From an uncultured Thermoleophilia bacterium (lineage in GTDB: Bacteria; Actinomycetota; Thermoleophilia; Gaiellales; F1-60-MAGs149): a stretch of DNA of 5,331 nt. The notes under the pieces were generated by a model. It saw only the letters and a list, made by a program, of their open reading frames with translations. It was not told the DNA's origin and ran no database searches. A program made the position numbers and the translations under genes. Positions within the stretch are counted from its first letter, which is position 1; the number at the start of each line of letters is the position of its first letter. Shown here piece after piece: positions 1-4,496 of this stretch. The DNA is taken from NCBI GenBank assembly GCA_902806305.1, contig CADCWC010000301.1, forward strand, positions 1 through 5,331, given 5' to 3'.

Positions 1-135
1 GAACAGGTAGTTCATGAGCGTCGACATCTCGCCGAACCGGCCGCCCATGAGCTCCTGCACGGCAGCGGCGCCATCGGGATCGGGATCGGACGGCGGCGGA
101 AGCTTGGCCGCCAGGCGATCGAAGCGCACGATCAT
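1..135 (-). CDS. Manganese (non-haem) catalase, N-terminal part, runs off the left edge
   Basis: Manganese catalases disproportionate hydrogen peroxide to water and oxygen in the cytoplasm with a dinuclear Mn centre carried in a four-helix bundle. Only the first 45 residues are in the window. They read MIVRFDRLAAKLPPP, then a run of Asp-Pro repeats, then AAAVQELMGGRFGEMSTLMNY, which matches the family's start (a basic/aromatic first strand, a DP-rich linker, then the first ferritin-like helix with the GGxxGE motif). By alignment from memory, Glu36 in GGRFGE corresponds to the first metal ligand, Glu35 of the Lactobacillus plantarum enzyme. The ATG at 135-133 has a GAAGGGA Shine-Dalgarno 6 bases upstream and gives the usual family N-terminus. 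The gene is preceded on the same strand by the ChaB-domain gene and is probably co-transcribed with it. The other metal ligands lie outside the window, so activity cannot be judged. Confidence 0.88.
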   Translation of the reverse strand, partial: MIVRFDRLAAKLPPPSDPDPDGAAAVQELMGGRFGEMSTLMNYLF

Positions 136-160
136 GGTGGGTCCCTTCGTCAGGTCACGG

Positions 161-178
161 TGTCCCGGGGGCGGGACA
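161..178. repeat. Perfect 7-bp hairpin between the ChaB-domain gene and the Mn catalase gene
   Basis: TGTCCCG at 161-167 and CGGGACA at 172-178 are perfect reverse complements around a 4-base loop of G (C on the transcribed strand). It sits in the 73-base gap between two minus-strand genes, about 25 bases upstream of the catalase start codon. There is no T-tract on either side, so a classical intrinsic terminator is not supported. It could be a processing, stability or attenuating structure that sets the ratio of the two products. Confidence 0.4.
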
Positions 179-208
179 GTGCGGACCGCTTCCCCGAACC
201 GACCGCCG

Positions 209-601
209 TCAGTCCTGCTTCCGGGCGATCGCGGCCGCCAGCTCGTGCTTCGTCATGCGACCGCGGCCCGCCACGCCGAGCCGCTTGGCCCGCTCGTAGA
301 GCTCCGCCTTCGTGTGCCCGAGGACGTCCACGCCGCCGTACGTCTCGCGACGGCCGTCGCGGGCTGCGGCCCCGCCGAGCTCGGCCTGCGGATCGGACGG
401 CCCCTTCTGCTCCTTCTCGGCCCAGCGACCCTCGACGCGCTCGAACGAGTGCTTCAACGCCGCGTAGGCGGTCCGGTACGCCCGCTGCTCGTCGCCGTAG
501 CGCTCGAGCGCGTCGTCGCGGACCTCGCGGAAGAGCCGCTTGGCCTTCGCCGGCGACCGGCGCAGCGGCCGCGGGAGATCTTCGTCGCGGGGCGGGGCCA
601 T
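209..601 (-). CDS. ChaB-domain protein with C-terminal Rho-N-like domain
   Basis: The product has 130 residues. Residues about 8-62 match the ChaB family (LPRPLRRSPAKAKRLFREV, then a helix ending AYRTAYAALKHSFERVEGRW), including the typical LP start, the A-W/Y-A-A-(V/L)-K-H core and the closing Trp. ChaB was named in E. coli as a putative regulator of the ChaA cation antiporter, but its molecular role is poorly known. After a polar linker (63-94), residues about 96-129 (TKAELYERAKRLGV, then MTKHELAAAIARK) look like a Rho-N/SAP-type helical module that often binds nucleic acid. The ATG at 601-599 was chosen because it begins just before the conserved LP motif. The frame stays open much further upstream, but that part is antisense to other genes. 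The Shine-Dalgarno is weak (GGACGG). The gene is followed by Mn catalase on the same strand, which suggests a stress role. That role is inference only. Confidence 0.85.
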   Translation of the reverse strand: MAPPRDEDLPRPLRRSPAKAKRLFREVRDDALERYGDEQRAYRTAYAALKHSFERVEGRWAEKEQKGPSDPQAELGGAAARDGRRETYGGVDVLGHTKAELYERAKRLGVAGRGRMTKHELAAAIARKQD

Positions 602-666
602 GACCGTCCGTCCCCGAGCGACTGCTCGCGGAAACGCCCGCCGGCAGGTCGGGCCGGGCGACGCAG

Positions 667-680
667 CCCCCGGACGGGGG
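667..680. repeat. 14-base palindrome in the divergent intergenic region
   Basis: CCCCCG (667-672) and CGGGGG (675-680) are perfect reverse complements with a 2-base centre. The dyad sits near the middle of the divergent intergenic region, next to the only AT-rich patch there (ATATT at 681-685), a plausible place for an operator. G/C homopolymer arms arise easily in such GC-rich DNA, so this is only a candidate. Confidence 0.3.
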
Positions 681-709
681 ATATTCCGGCGGGGTCGTCG
701 CGCCTGGGC

Positions 710-715
710 TACAAC
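710..715 (+). promoter_or_regulatory. Weak -10-like hexamer (TACAAC) upstream of the gene at 767
   Basis: TACAAC agrees with TATAAT at four of six positions. It lies 51 bases before the GTG start at 767, so a transcript from about position 722 would include the GAGAGAGGGAG ribosome-binding site at 747-757. There is no recognisable -35 box at the usual distance, so the call is tentative. Confidence 0.22.
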
Positions 716-766
716 GGGAGGGAGGCCCCGCGTCCCGGGTCGCGTCGAGAGAGGGAGCCAGACCCG

Positions 767-1330
767 GTGCAAGCCACGGAGTCCGCCGTCGCCGTCGTGC
801 AGGCCTGCGAGGAGGTTCTCTCCTACGCCGACGACTGGGCCGGCCTGCAGCGGCTCCGCGTCCTCGACGACGGACCGCGCGGCCTGCGCGTCTCGGCCCC
901 GGCGGGGGTCCTGCGCCGCGACGGCCGGCTGCAGCTGGTCCGCGCCGGCGACGGGACGACGGGCGTCGTCGCCGAGGTGGTCGACCTCCAGCGGATCGGC
1001 GGGGCCGACCTCGCCGAGCTGCGCCCCGTCCGCACGTACGACCTCGGCGCCCCGCGCCTCCCGGCCGAGCCGATCGCGAACGGCACGATGGTGATCGTCG
1101 GCGTCGGACGCGACGCGATCCCGGTGGAGCTCCCGGTCCGGCTGCTCGAGGCCGCCGACGGCGCGATCGTGTTCACGGCCCACGACGGCTTCGAGCCGGC
1201 CGACCAGCTCCTCCTGCGGGACGCCGACGTCGAGCTGACCGTCATCGTCCTGCACGCCGTCTCCGGTCCGCACGGCCGCGGCCGCTACGGTGGCCGGATC
1301 ATCGCGATCGACCAGCTCTCCCACCGCTGA
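767..1330 (+). CDS. Hypothetical protein, possibly PilZ-like C-terminal half
   Basis: I do not recognise this 187-residue protein with confidence. It has no signal peptide, no hydrophobic helix long enough for a membrane span, and a mixed alpha/beta composition. The C-terminal half (about 105-187) alternates short hydrophobic strands with Gly/Asp turns: VELPVRLLEAADGAIVFTA, then VELTVIVLHAV, then a closing RGRYGGRIIAIDQL. That rhythm resembles a PilZ beta-barrel, but the hallmark c-di-GMP-binding RxxxR and (D/N)xSxxG motifs are not clearly present, so cyclic-di-GMP binding should not be assumed. The GTG at 767 was chosen because GAGAGAGGGAG (747-757) lies about 9 bases upstream. An in-frame ATG at 1088 would remove most of the N-terminal half. 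The open frame extends far upstream of 767, but that stretch is antisense to the ChaB-domain gene. Codon use matches the neighbours. Confidence 0.72.
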   Translation: MQATESAVAVVQACEEVLSYADDWAGLQRLRVLDDGPRGLRVSAPAGVLRRDGRLQLVRAGDGTTGVVAEVVDLQRIGGADLAELRPVRTYDLGAPRLPAEPIANGTMVIVGVGRDAIPVELPVRLLEAADGAIVFTAHDGFEPADQLLLRDADVELTVIVLHAVSGPHGRGRYGGRIIAIDQLSHR

Positions 1331-1377
1331 GGGACCGCCCGCGGGGGCCGTCCCGGGCACGCACGGCCGCGGGACGG
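1331..1377 (+). terminator. Two mutually exclusive hairpins after the hypothetical gene; possible terminator
   Basis: Directly after the stop codon, GGGACCGCCC (1331-1340) can pair with GGGCCGTCCC (1345-1354) with one mismatch and a 4-base loop. CCGTCCCG (1348-1355) can instead pair perfectly with CGGGACGG (1370-1377). The middle segment is shared, so only one stem can form at a time. There is no U-tract. GC-rich actinobacteria often terminate without one, so a terminator between the gene at 767 and moaC is plausible but unproven. Confidence 0.4.
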
Positions 1378-1385
1378 GATGGCGG

Positions 1386-1391
1386 TACGCT
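1386..1391 (+). promoter_or_regulatory. -10 element (TACGCT) of a leaderless moaC promoter
   Basis: TACGCT fits the actinobacterial TANNNT -10 pattern and ends exactly 6 bases before the GTG of moaC at 1398. Transcription would thus start at or next to the G of the start codon, and moaC shows no good Shine-Dalgarno. This is the usual signature of a leaderless transcript. No clear -35 box is visible, which is common for such promoters. Confidence 0.55.
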
Positions 1392-1397
1392 CCGCCC

Positions 1398-1868
1398 GTG
1401 GCCGACGTCCGCATGATCGACATCGGTGCGAAGCCCCTCACGCACCGGCGCGCCGTGGCCCGGAGCCGAGTCGAGGTCTCCGCGGAGGTCCGCGCGCGCC
1501 TGCAGGCCGGGACGATGCCGAAGGGCGACGTGTTCGCCACCGCCCGGGTGGCCGGGATCATGGCCGCCAAGGGCACGCCCGCGATCCTGCCGCTCTGCCA
1601 CCCCCTGCTCCTGTCCCACGTGGAGGTCGACCTCGAGGTCGACGAGGCGGCCGGCTGCGTCCGGATCCAGGCGGCCTGCGAGACGACGCACGGCACCGGC
1701 GTCGAGATGGAGGCGCTGTGCGCGGCCACCGTGGCCGCGCTCTGCGTCCACGACATGTGCAAGGGCCTCGATCCGACCATGGTGATCGGTGACGTCTGCC
1801 TCGTGGAGAAGACCGGCGGTCGCTCCGGCCACTGGCGCCGTCCCGGCGCGGGGACCGCGGAGCCGTGA
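1398..1868 (+). CDS. moaC: MoaC, cyclic pyranopterin monophosphate synthase
   Basis: MoaC converts the 3',8-cyclo-GTP made by MoaA into cyclic pyranopterin monophosphate, the first stable intermediate of molybdenum cofactor synthesis, in the cytoplasm. The 156-residue product is full length and carries the family motifs in order: MIDIGAK near the start, KGDVFATARVAGIMAAKGT (K42), LPLCHPLLLSHVEV (H68), TGVEMEAL (E103/E105), VHDMCKGLDPTMVIGD (D119, K122), and a C-terminal EKTGGRSGHW. These include the known active-site His, Glu, Asp and Lys positions. The GTG at 1398 was chosen because a -10-like TACGCT lies 6 bases before it. The alternative ATG at 1413 would begin inside the conserved MIDIGAK strand. 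The gene is first in a tight rightward block and overlaps the mogA-like gene by one base (TGATG). No moaA is present in the window. Confidence 0.97.
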   Translation: MADVRMIDIGAKPLTHRRAVARSRVEVSAEVRARLQAGTMPKGDVFATARVAGIMAAKGTPAILPLCHPLLLSHVEVDLEVDEAAGCVRIQAACETTHGTGVEMEALCAATVAALCVHDMCKGLDPTMVIGDVCLVEKTGGRSGHWRRPGAGTAEP

Positions 1869-2353
1869 TGCGCGCCGCGGTCCTCACCGTCTCGGACGGC
1901 GTCTTCTGGGACGAGCGCGAGGACGCGTCCGGCGCCGTCCTGGCCGAGGCCGCCGGGGAGGCCTCGTTCGACGTCGCCTACCGCGCGGTCGTGCCCGACG
2001 AGCGCGCGCAGATCGCCGAGCGGGTCATGGGCTGGTGCGACGGCCAGGCCGACCTGGCGCTCGTGCTCGTGACCGGCGGGACCGGCTTCGCGCCGCGCGA
2101 CGTCACCCCGGAGGCGCTCGCACCGCTCTACCACCGGCGCGCGCCGGGGCTCGACGAGGCGATGCGCGCCGCGTCGCTGCGCGAGAAGCCGCACGGGATG
2201 CTCACGCGGGGCGTGTCGGGCGTGCGTGGTCGCACGCTGATCCTCTCCTTCCCGGGCAGCCCGAACGCCTGTCGCGAGGGCTTCGCCGTCGTCCGGCCCG
2301 TCCTCGACCACGCACTGCGCCTGCTCCGGGAGGTGCCCACTGCGCACCTCTGA
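1868..2353 (+). CDS. MogA/MoaB-family molybdopterin adenylyltransferase
   Basis: Proteins of this family bind molybdopterin. MogA-type members adenylate it with ATP before metal insertion by MoeA, while some MoaB relatives have other or no clear roles. The two cannot be told apart safely by eye, so I give no symbol. The 161-residue product shows the whole fold: a first strand AAVLTVSDG, the TGGTGFAPRDVTPEA substrate-binding loop (69-83), PGLDEAMR (93-100), and SGVRGRTLILSFPGSPNA (117-134). The ATG at 1868 overlaps the moaC stop by one base and has GGAG (1859-1862) 5 bases upstream. The in-frame GTG at 1865 is possible, but its spacing to the GGAG would be only 2 bases. The gene's last 14 bases overlap the start of the prenyltransferase gene and include that gene's ribosome-binding region just upstream. 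Confidence 0.94.
   Translation: MRAAVLTVSDGVFWDEREDASGAVLAEAAGEASFDVAYRAVVPDERAQIAERVMGWCDGQADLALVLVTGGTGFAPRDVTPEALAPLYHRRAPGLDEAMRAASLREKPHGMLTRGVSGVRGRTLILSFPGSPNACREGFAVVRPVLDHALRLLREVPTAHL
2329..2333 (+). promoter_or_regulatory. Perfect Shine-Dalgarno (GGAGG) that decides a CTG start
   Basis: GGAGG (GGAGGTG if extended to 2335) lies inside the 3' end of the mogA-like gene and 6 bases before the CTG at 2340. It is the strongest ribosome-binding site in the block. No ATG, GTG or TTG lies at a proper distance in the prenyltransferase frame, so it is the main support for initiation at the CTG. Confidence 0.7.
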
Positions 2354-3218
2354 GGCCGCACCCGCCCCCGGCCTCGCCCGGCGCTTCTCGTCCCTCGTCC
2401 GGCTCGAGCACTCGCTGTTCGCGCTGCCGTACGCGTACGTCGGCGCGCTGCTCGCCGCCGACGGCCTCCCCGCCGTGGCGACACTCGTCTGGATCACCGT
2501 GGCGATGGTCGGGGCCCGCTCGCTGGCGATGGCGCTGAACCGGCTGATCGACGCCGAGATCGACGCGCGCAACCCGCGCACCGCCCGTCGGGAGCTGCCC
2601 GCCGGGCTGCTCGGCCGCGGACAGGTGGCGGCCTTCTCGCTCGGGTCGCTGGCCGTGTTCCTGCTCGCCGTCTCGCAGCTCGCGCCGCGGACGTGGCTGC
2701 TCTGGCCGCTCGTGGTCGTGCCGTTCGTCGTCTATCCGTACCTGAAGCGCGTCACGCCGCTCTGCCACCTGTGGCTCGGCCTGTGCCTCGGACTCGCCCC
2801 CGTGGGCGCCGCCGTGGCGGTCACGGACCGCGTCGACGCCGAGCCGTTCCTGCTCCTCGGCGTGGTGCTGACCTGGGTCGCGGGCTTCGACGTCATCTAC
2901 GCCACCATGGACCTCGACCACGACCGCCGCGAGGGGCTGCACTCGATCCCGGCCGACTACGGGATCGCCACCGGCCTGCTCGCGGCCCGGGTGCTGCACG
3001 CCACCTCCGTGGTCCTGATGGCGGGCGTCGGCCTCGCCTTCGAGCTCGGACCCGCCTACTGGCTCGGCGTGGTCGCCTGCGCGGCGCTGCTCGCCTACGA
3101 GAACGCGATCGTGCGACCGCACGACCTGTCGCGCGTCAACGCCGCCTTCTTCAACGTCAACGCGGTCATCGCCGGGCTGTACCTGGCGGCGGTGGCGGTC
3201 GACCTGGCGCTCGGCTGA
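2340..3218 (+). CDS. mqnP: UbiA-family prenyltransferase, closest to MqnP of futalosine menaquinone synthesis; CTG start
   Basis: UbiA enzymes are integral-membrane transferases that attach a polyprenyl chain to an aromatic acid. Both Asp-rich motifs are present: NRLIDAEID (N67, D71, D75) and DVIYATMDLDHD (D184, D191, D195). The exact wording, NRLIDAEIDARNPRTA, YPYLKRVTPLCHLWLG (132-147) and a second motif followed by REGLHSIPADYG, is that of the MqnP/'UbiA_other' branch, which prenylates dihydroxynaphthoate in the futalosine route. A close 4-hydroxybenzoate-type enzyme is not excluded. There are about eight hydrophobic segments. The frame reads RFSSLVRLEHSLFALPYAYV upstream of the first GTG (2475), a conserved first helix that must be kept, and no ATG, GTG or TTG precedes it. 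CTG 2340 with GGAGG gives 292 residues, normal for the family. It overlaps the mogA-like gene by 14 bases. The symbol is assigned by motif similarity only. Confidence 0.88.
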   Translation: MRTSEAAPAPGLARRFSSLVRLEHSLFALPYAYVGALLAADGLPAVATLVWITVAMVGARSLAMALNRLIDAEIDARNPRTARRELPAGLLGRGQVAAFSLGSLAVFLLAVSQLAPRTWLLWPLVVVPFVVYPYLKRVTPLCHLWLGLCLGLAPVGAAVAVTDRVDAEPFLLLGVVLTWVAGFDVIYATMDLDHDRREGLHSIPADYGIATGLLAARVLHATSVVLMAGVGLAFELGPAYWLGVVACAALLAYENAIVRPHDLSRVNAAFFNVNAVIAGLYLAAVAVDLALG

Positions 3219-3229
3219 CGAGGGACGTC

Positions 3230-4201
3230 GTGTCGGTCGACGCGCTGCCGCCCGGCTACACCTCCCGTCCCTCCCGGCTCGACGACGCCGAGGCCGTCGC
3301 CGCGCTCGTGAACGCCTGCAGCATGGAGGACTTCGGTGAGCCGGGCCTGTCGCCCGAGCGGCTGCGGGTCCTGTGGTCCGACCCGGCGCGCGACCTGGAG
3401 CGGCGCTCGGTCGTCGTGTTCGCGGCCGACGGCTCGCTCGCCGCGTCGCTCGACGTGGTCTCCGATCCGCCGTTCACCGAGCCGACCGTGTACGCGAGCG
3501 TGGCCCGGGCCCATCGCGGCCGAGGCCTCGGCACGGCGATGGTGGCCATCGCCGACCGTATCGGCCGCGCCGTCGCGACGGCCGCCCCGCCCGGGTCGGC
3601 GCCGGTCCTGCGGTGGATGGTCGCGACGACGGACCACGACGCGCCCGCCCTCCTGCGACGACACGGCTTCGTGCCGGTGCGCCGGTTCTGGCTGATGCGG
3701 ACGTCGCTCGACGGGACGCCGATGGAGGCGCCGACCCTGCCGTCGGGGCTGCGGATCCGCACGTTCGAGCGCGACCGCGACGAGCGCGCCGTCTACGAGG
3801 CCATGGTCGAGGGCTTCCTCGACCACTGGGGCGACGAGGAGTGGACGTTCGAAGGCTGGCTCCACTACGCCGTCGAGGGCGCCGGCGACCGCTACGACCC
3901 GTCGCTCTGGTTTCTCGCCACCGCGGGGAACGAGATCGCGGGCCTCGCGATCTGCGAGCCGACGATGGACGCCGACCCCGACGCCGGGTACGTCGACACT
4001 CTGGCCGTGCGTCCGGCGTTCCGCCGGCGGGGGATCGCCCGCGCCCTGCTCCTGCACGCCTTCGCCGAGTTCCGTCGACGCGGCGCCCCGCGCGTCGCAC
4101 TGCACGTCGACGCCTCGAACCCGACGGGCGCCACGCAGCTCTACGAGAGCGTCGGCATGACGGCGCTCCCCCGCGGCGACGTGTGGGAACGGCCGCTCTG
4201 A
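3230..4201 (+). CDS. Tandem GNAT-family N-acetyltransferase (MshD-like architecture)
   Basis: The 323-residue product contains two GNAT domains, which transfer an acyl group from acyl-CoA to an amine. The N-terminal domain (about 10-160) has the CoA-binding loop HRGRGLGTA (R96, G99, G101) and a closing LLRRHGFVPV. The C-terminal domain (about 172-323) has the strand YVDTLAVRPAFRRRGIARALL (R265, G268, A270) and NPTGATQLYESVGM, with the Tyr near 305 often acting as general acid. This double layout is shared with mycothiol synthase MshD, but many tandem GNAT proteins are not MshD and no mycothiol gene is visible, so the substrate is unknown. The GTG at 3230 has GAGG/AGGG (3220-3224) 5-6 bases upstream and lies 11 bases after the prenyltransferase stop, so the gene is likely co-transcribed. 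The C-terminal CoA loop and catalytic helix look more intact than the N-terminal ones, so the first domain may be degenerate. Confidence 0.9.
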   Translation: MSVDALPPGYTSRPSRLDDAEAVAALVNACSMEDFGEPGLSPERLRVLWSDPARDLERRSVVVFAADGSLAASLDVVSDPPFTEPTVYASVARAHRGRGLGTAMVAIADRIGRAVATAAPPGSAPVLRWMVATTDHDAPALLRRHGFVPVRRFWLMRTSLDGTPMEAPTLPSGLRIRTFERDRDERAVYEAMVEGFLDHWGDEEWTFEGWLHYAVEGAGDRYDPSLWFLATAGNEIAGLAICEPTMDADPDAGYVDTLAVRPAFRRRGIARALLLHAFAEFRRRGAPRVALHVDASNPTGATQLYESVGMTALPRGDVWERPL

Positions 4202-4206
4202 CGCGA

Positions 4207-4219
4207 CACGGTCGCCGTG
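4207..4219. terminator. Hairpin between two convergent stop codons; candidate bidirectional terminator
   Basis: CACGG (4207-4211) and CCGTG (4215-4219) form a perfect 5-bp stem with a TCG loop. It lies in the 19-base gap between the stop of the acetyltransferase gene (4199-4201) and the stop of the small minus-strand ORF (4223-4221). The position suits a shared terminator. The stem is short and has no T-tract, so the call is modest. Confidence 0.38.
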
Positions 4220-4220
4220 C

Positions 4221-4391
4221 TCAGGCGGCGCGCCGCTCGGGCGACGGATCGCCCTCGAGCGGCGCCGACACCGCCTGACCCGACTCGGGGAGGTCTCGCG
4301 ACCACGGGCCGTCCGCGTCGCGGGACGACCGGTCGGCCTCCGCCAGACGGTGGAGCAGGAGCCTCGAGCCGTACTCACGGTGCAGCCTCAT
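4221..4391 (-). CDS. Small hypothetical protein, 56 residues
   Basis: I do not recognise this protein. It begins MRLHREYGSRLLLHRLAEAD, a likely amphipathic basic helix, and continues as a polar, Pro/Ser/Asp-rich tail that is probably disordered. It has no signal peptide, Cys or membrane segment. Support for coding: an ATG preceded by GGAAGGGG, about 90% G/C at third positions as in its neighbours, and a sensible layout (convergent with the acetyltransferase, divergent from ccmA) that fills a stretch otherwise without a gene. Against it: the spacing of the Shine-Dalgarno to the ATG is short (1-3 bases), open frames are cheap in DNA this GC-rich, and the same frame stays open upstream, antisense to ccmA. 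Its ribosome-binding site is one arm of an inverted repeat. Confidence 0.5.
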   Translation of the reverse strand: MRLHREYGSRLLLHRLAEADRSSRDADGPWSRDLPESGQAVSAPLEGDPSPERRAA

Positions 4392-4392
4392 G

Positions 4393-4441
4393 CCCCTTCC
4401 ATCGTCCGTCGGCGACGGTCGCCGTATCCCGCCGGAAGGGG
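4393..4441. promoter_or_regulatory. Nested inverted repeat between the small ORF and ccmA
   Basis: Outer arms CCCCTTCC (4393-4400) and GGAAGGGG (4434-4441) are perfect reverse complements. Inner arms GGCGAC (4411-4416) and GTCGCC (4418-4423) are also perfect. Both dyads share the same centre, base 4417; the bases between them do not pair well (3 of 10). A third overlapping palindrome, CCGTCG-G-CGACGG, lies at 4406-4418. The left outer arm, read on the minus strand, is the ribosome-binding site of the small ORF. The element could be a DNA operator for the divergent genes or an RNA structure in the small ORF's leader. Confidence 0.42.
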
Positions 4442-4484
4442 TTCCGACGCGCGGGCCCCGGACGTGCCGCCGCCACGCCGGCCC

Positions 4485-4490
4485 GATACT
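4485..4490 (+). promoter_or_regulatory. -10 element (GATACT) of a leaderless ccmA promoter
   Basis: GATACT agrees with TATAAT at four of six positions, including the key A2 and T6, and ends exactly 6 bases before the GTG of ccmA at 4497. There is no Shine-Dalgarno at a normal distance before that GTG. The spacing is the same as at moaC, which supports a leaderless transcript starting at the G of the start codon. No clear -35 box is seen. Confidence 0.55.
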
Positions 4491-4496
4491 GGCGGG

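Larger units (their letters stand above)
602..766. other. Divergent intergenic region
   Basis: These 165 bases separate the leftward ChaB-domain gene from the rightward gene at 767 and must hold promoters for both unless transcription enters from outside. I see two dyads: CGAGC/GCTCG around a GACT loop at 615-628, just upstream of the ChaB-domain gene's ribosome-binding region, and CCCCCG-GA-CGGGGG at 667-680. A TACAAC at 710-715 is a weak -10 candidate for the rightward gene. I find no convincing -35 box on either strand. Confidence 0.6.

Noticed and set aside
680..698. GGAAT on the minus strand as a SigH/SigR-type (GGAAT-N18-GTT) stress promoter for the ChaB-domain gene
   Set aside because: No GTT occurs at 18-19 bases downstream, so the two-part motif is not satisfied.
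14..766. Upstream extension of the hypothetical gene at 767
   Set aside because: The frame is open back to position 14 but is antisense to the catalase and ChaB-domain genes and gives Arg/Pro-rich sequence. The GTG at 767 has a good ribosome-binding site.
1331..1397. Molybdenum-cofactor riboswitch upstream of moaC
   Set aside because: The gap is only 67 bases, lacks the size and conserved elements of that riboswitch, and moaC appears to be leaderless.
209..2581. A 790-codon open frame on the minus strand
   Set aside because: Only its last 130 codons (the ChaB-domain protein) look like a protein. The rest is antisense to the hypothetical gene, moaC, the mogA-like gene and the prenyltransferase, with Arg/Ala/Gly/Pro-rich low-complexity translation, a by-product of GC-rich codon use.
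2202..3122. A 306-codon minus-strand frame opposite the prenyltransferase gene
   Set aside because: The translation is rich in His, Asp, Gln, Arg and Gly with no motif, while the plus strand encodes a clear UbiA enzyme.
2475..3218. GTG at 2475 as the start of the prenyltransferase
   Set aside because: It would delete the conserved first membrane helix and has no Shine-Dalgarno at a suitable distance.
3095..4378. A 427-codon minus-strand frame opposite the acetyltransferase gene
   Set aside because: It is a shadow of the tandem GNAT gene, with an Arg-rich translation and no recognisable domain.
4350..4496. ATG at 4350 as the start of ccmA
   Set aside because: It would add 49 residues unlike any CcmA and overlap the small ORF, whereas GTG 4497 gives the normal family length and N-terminus.
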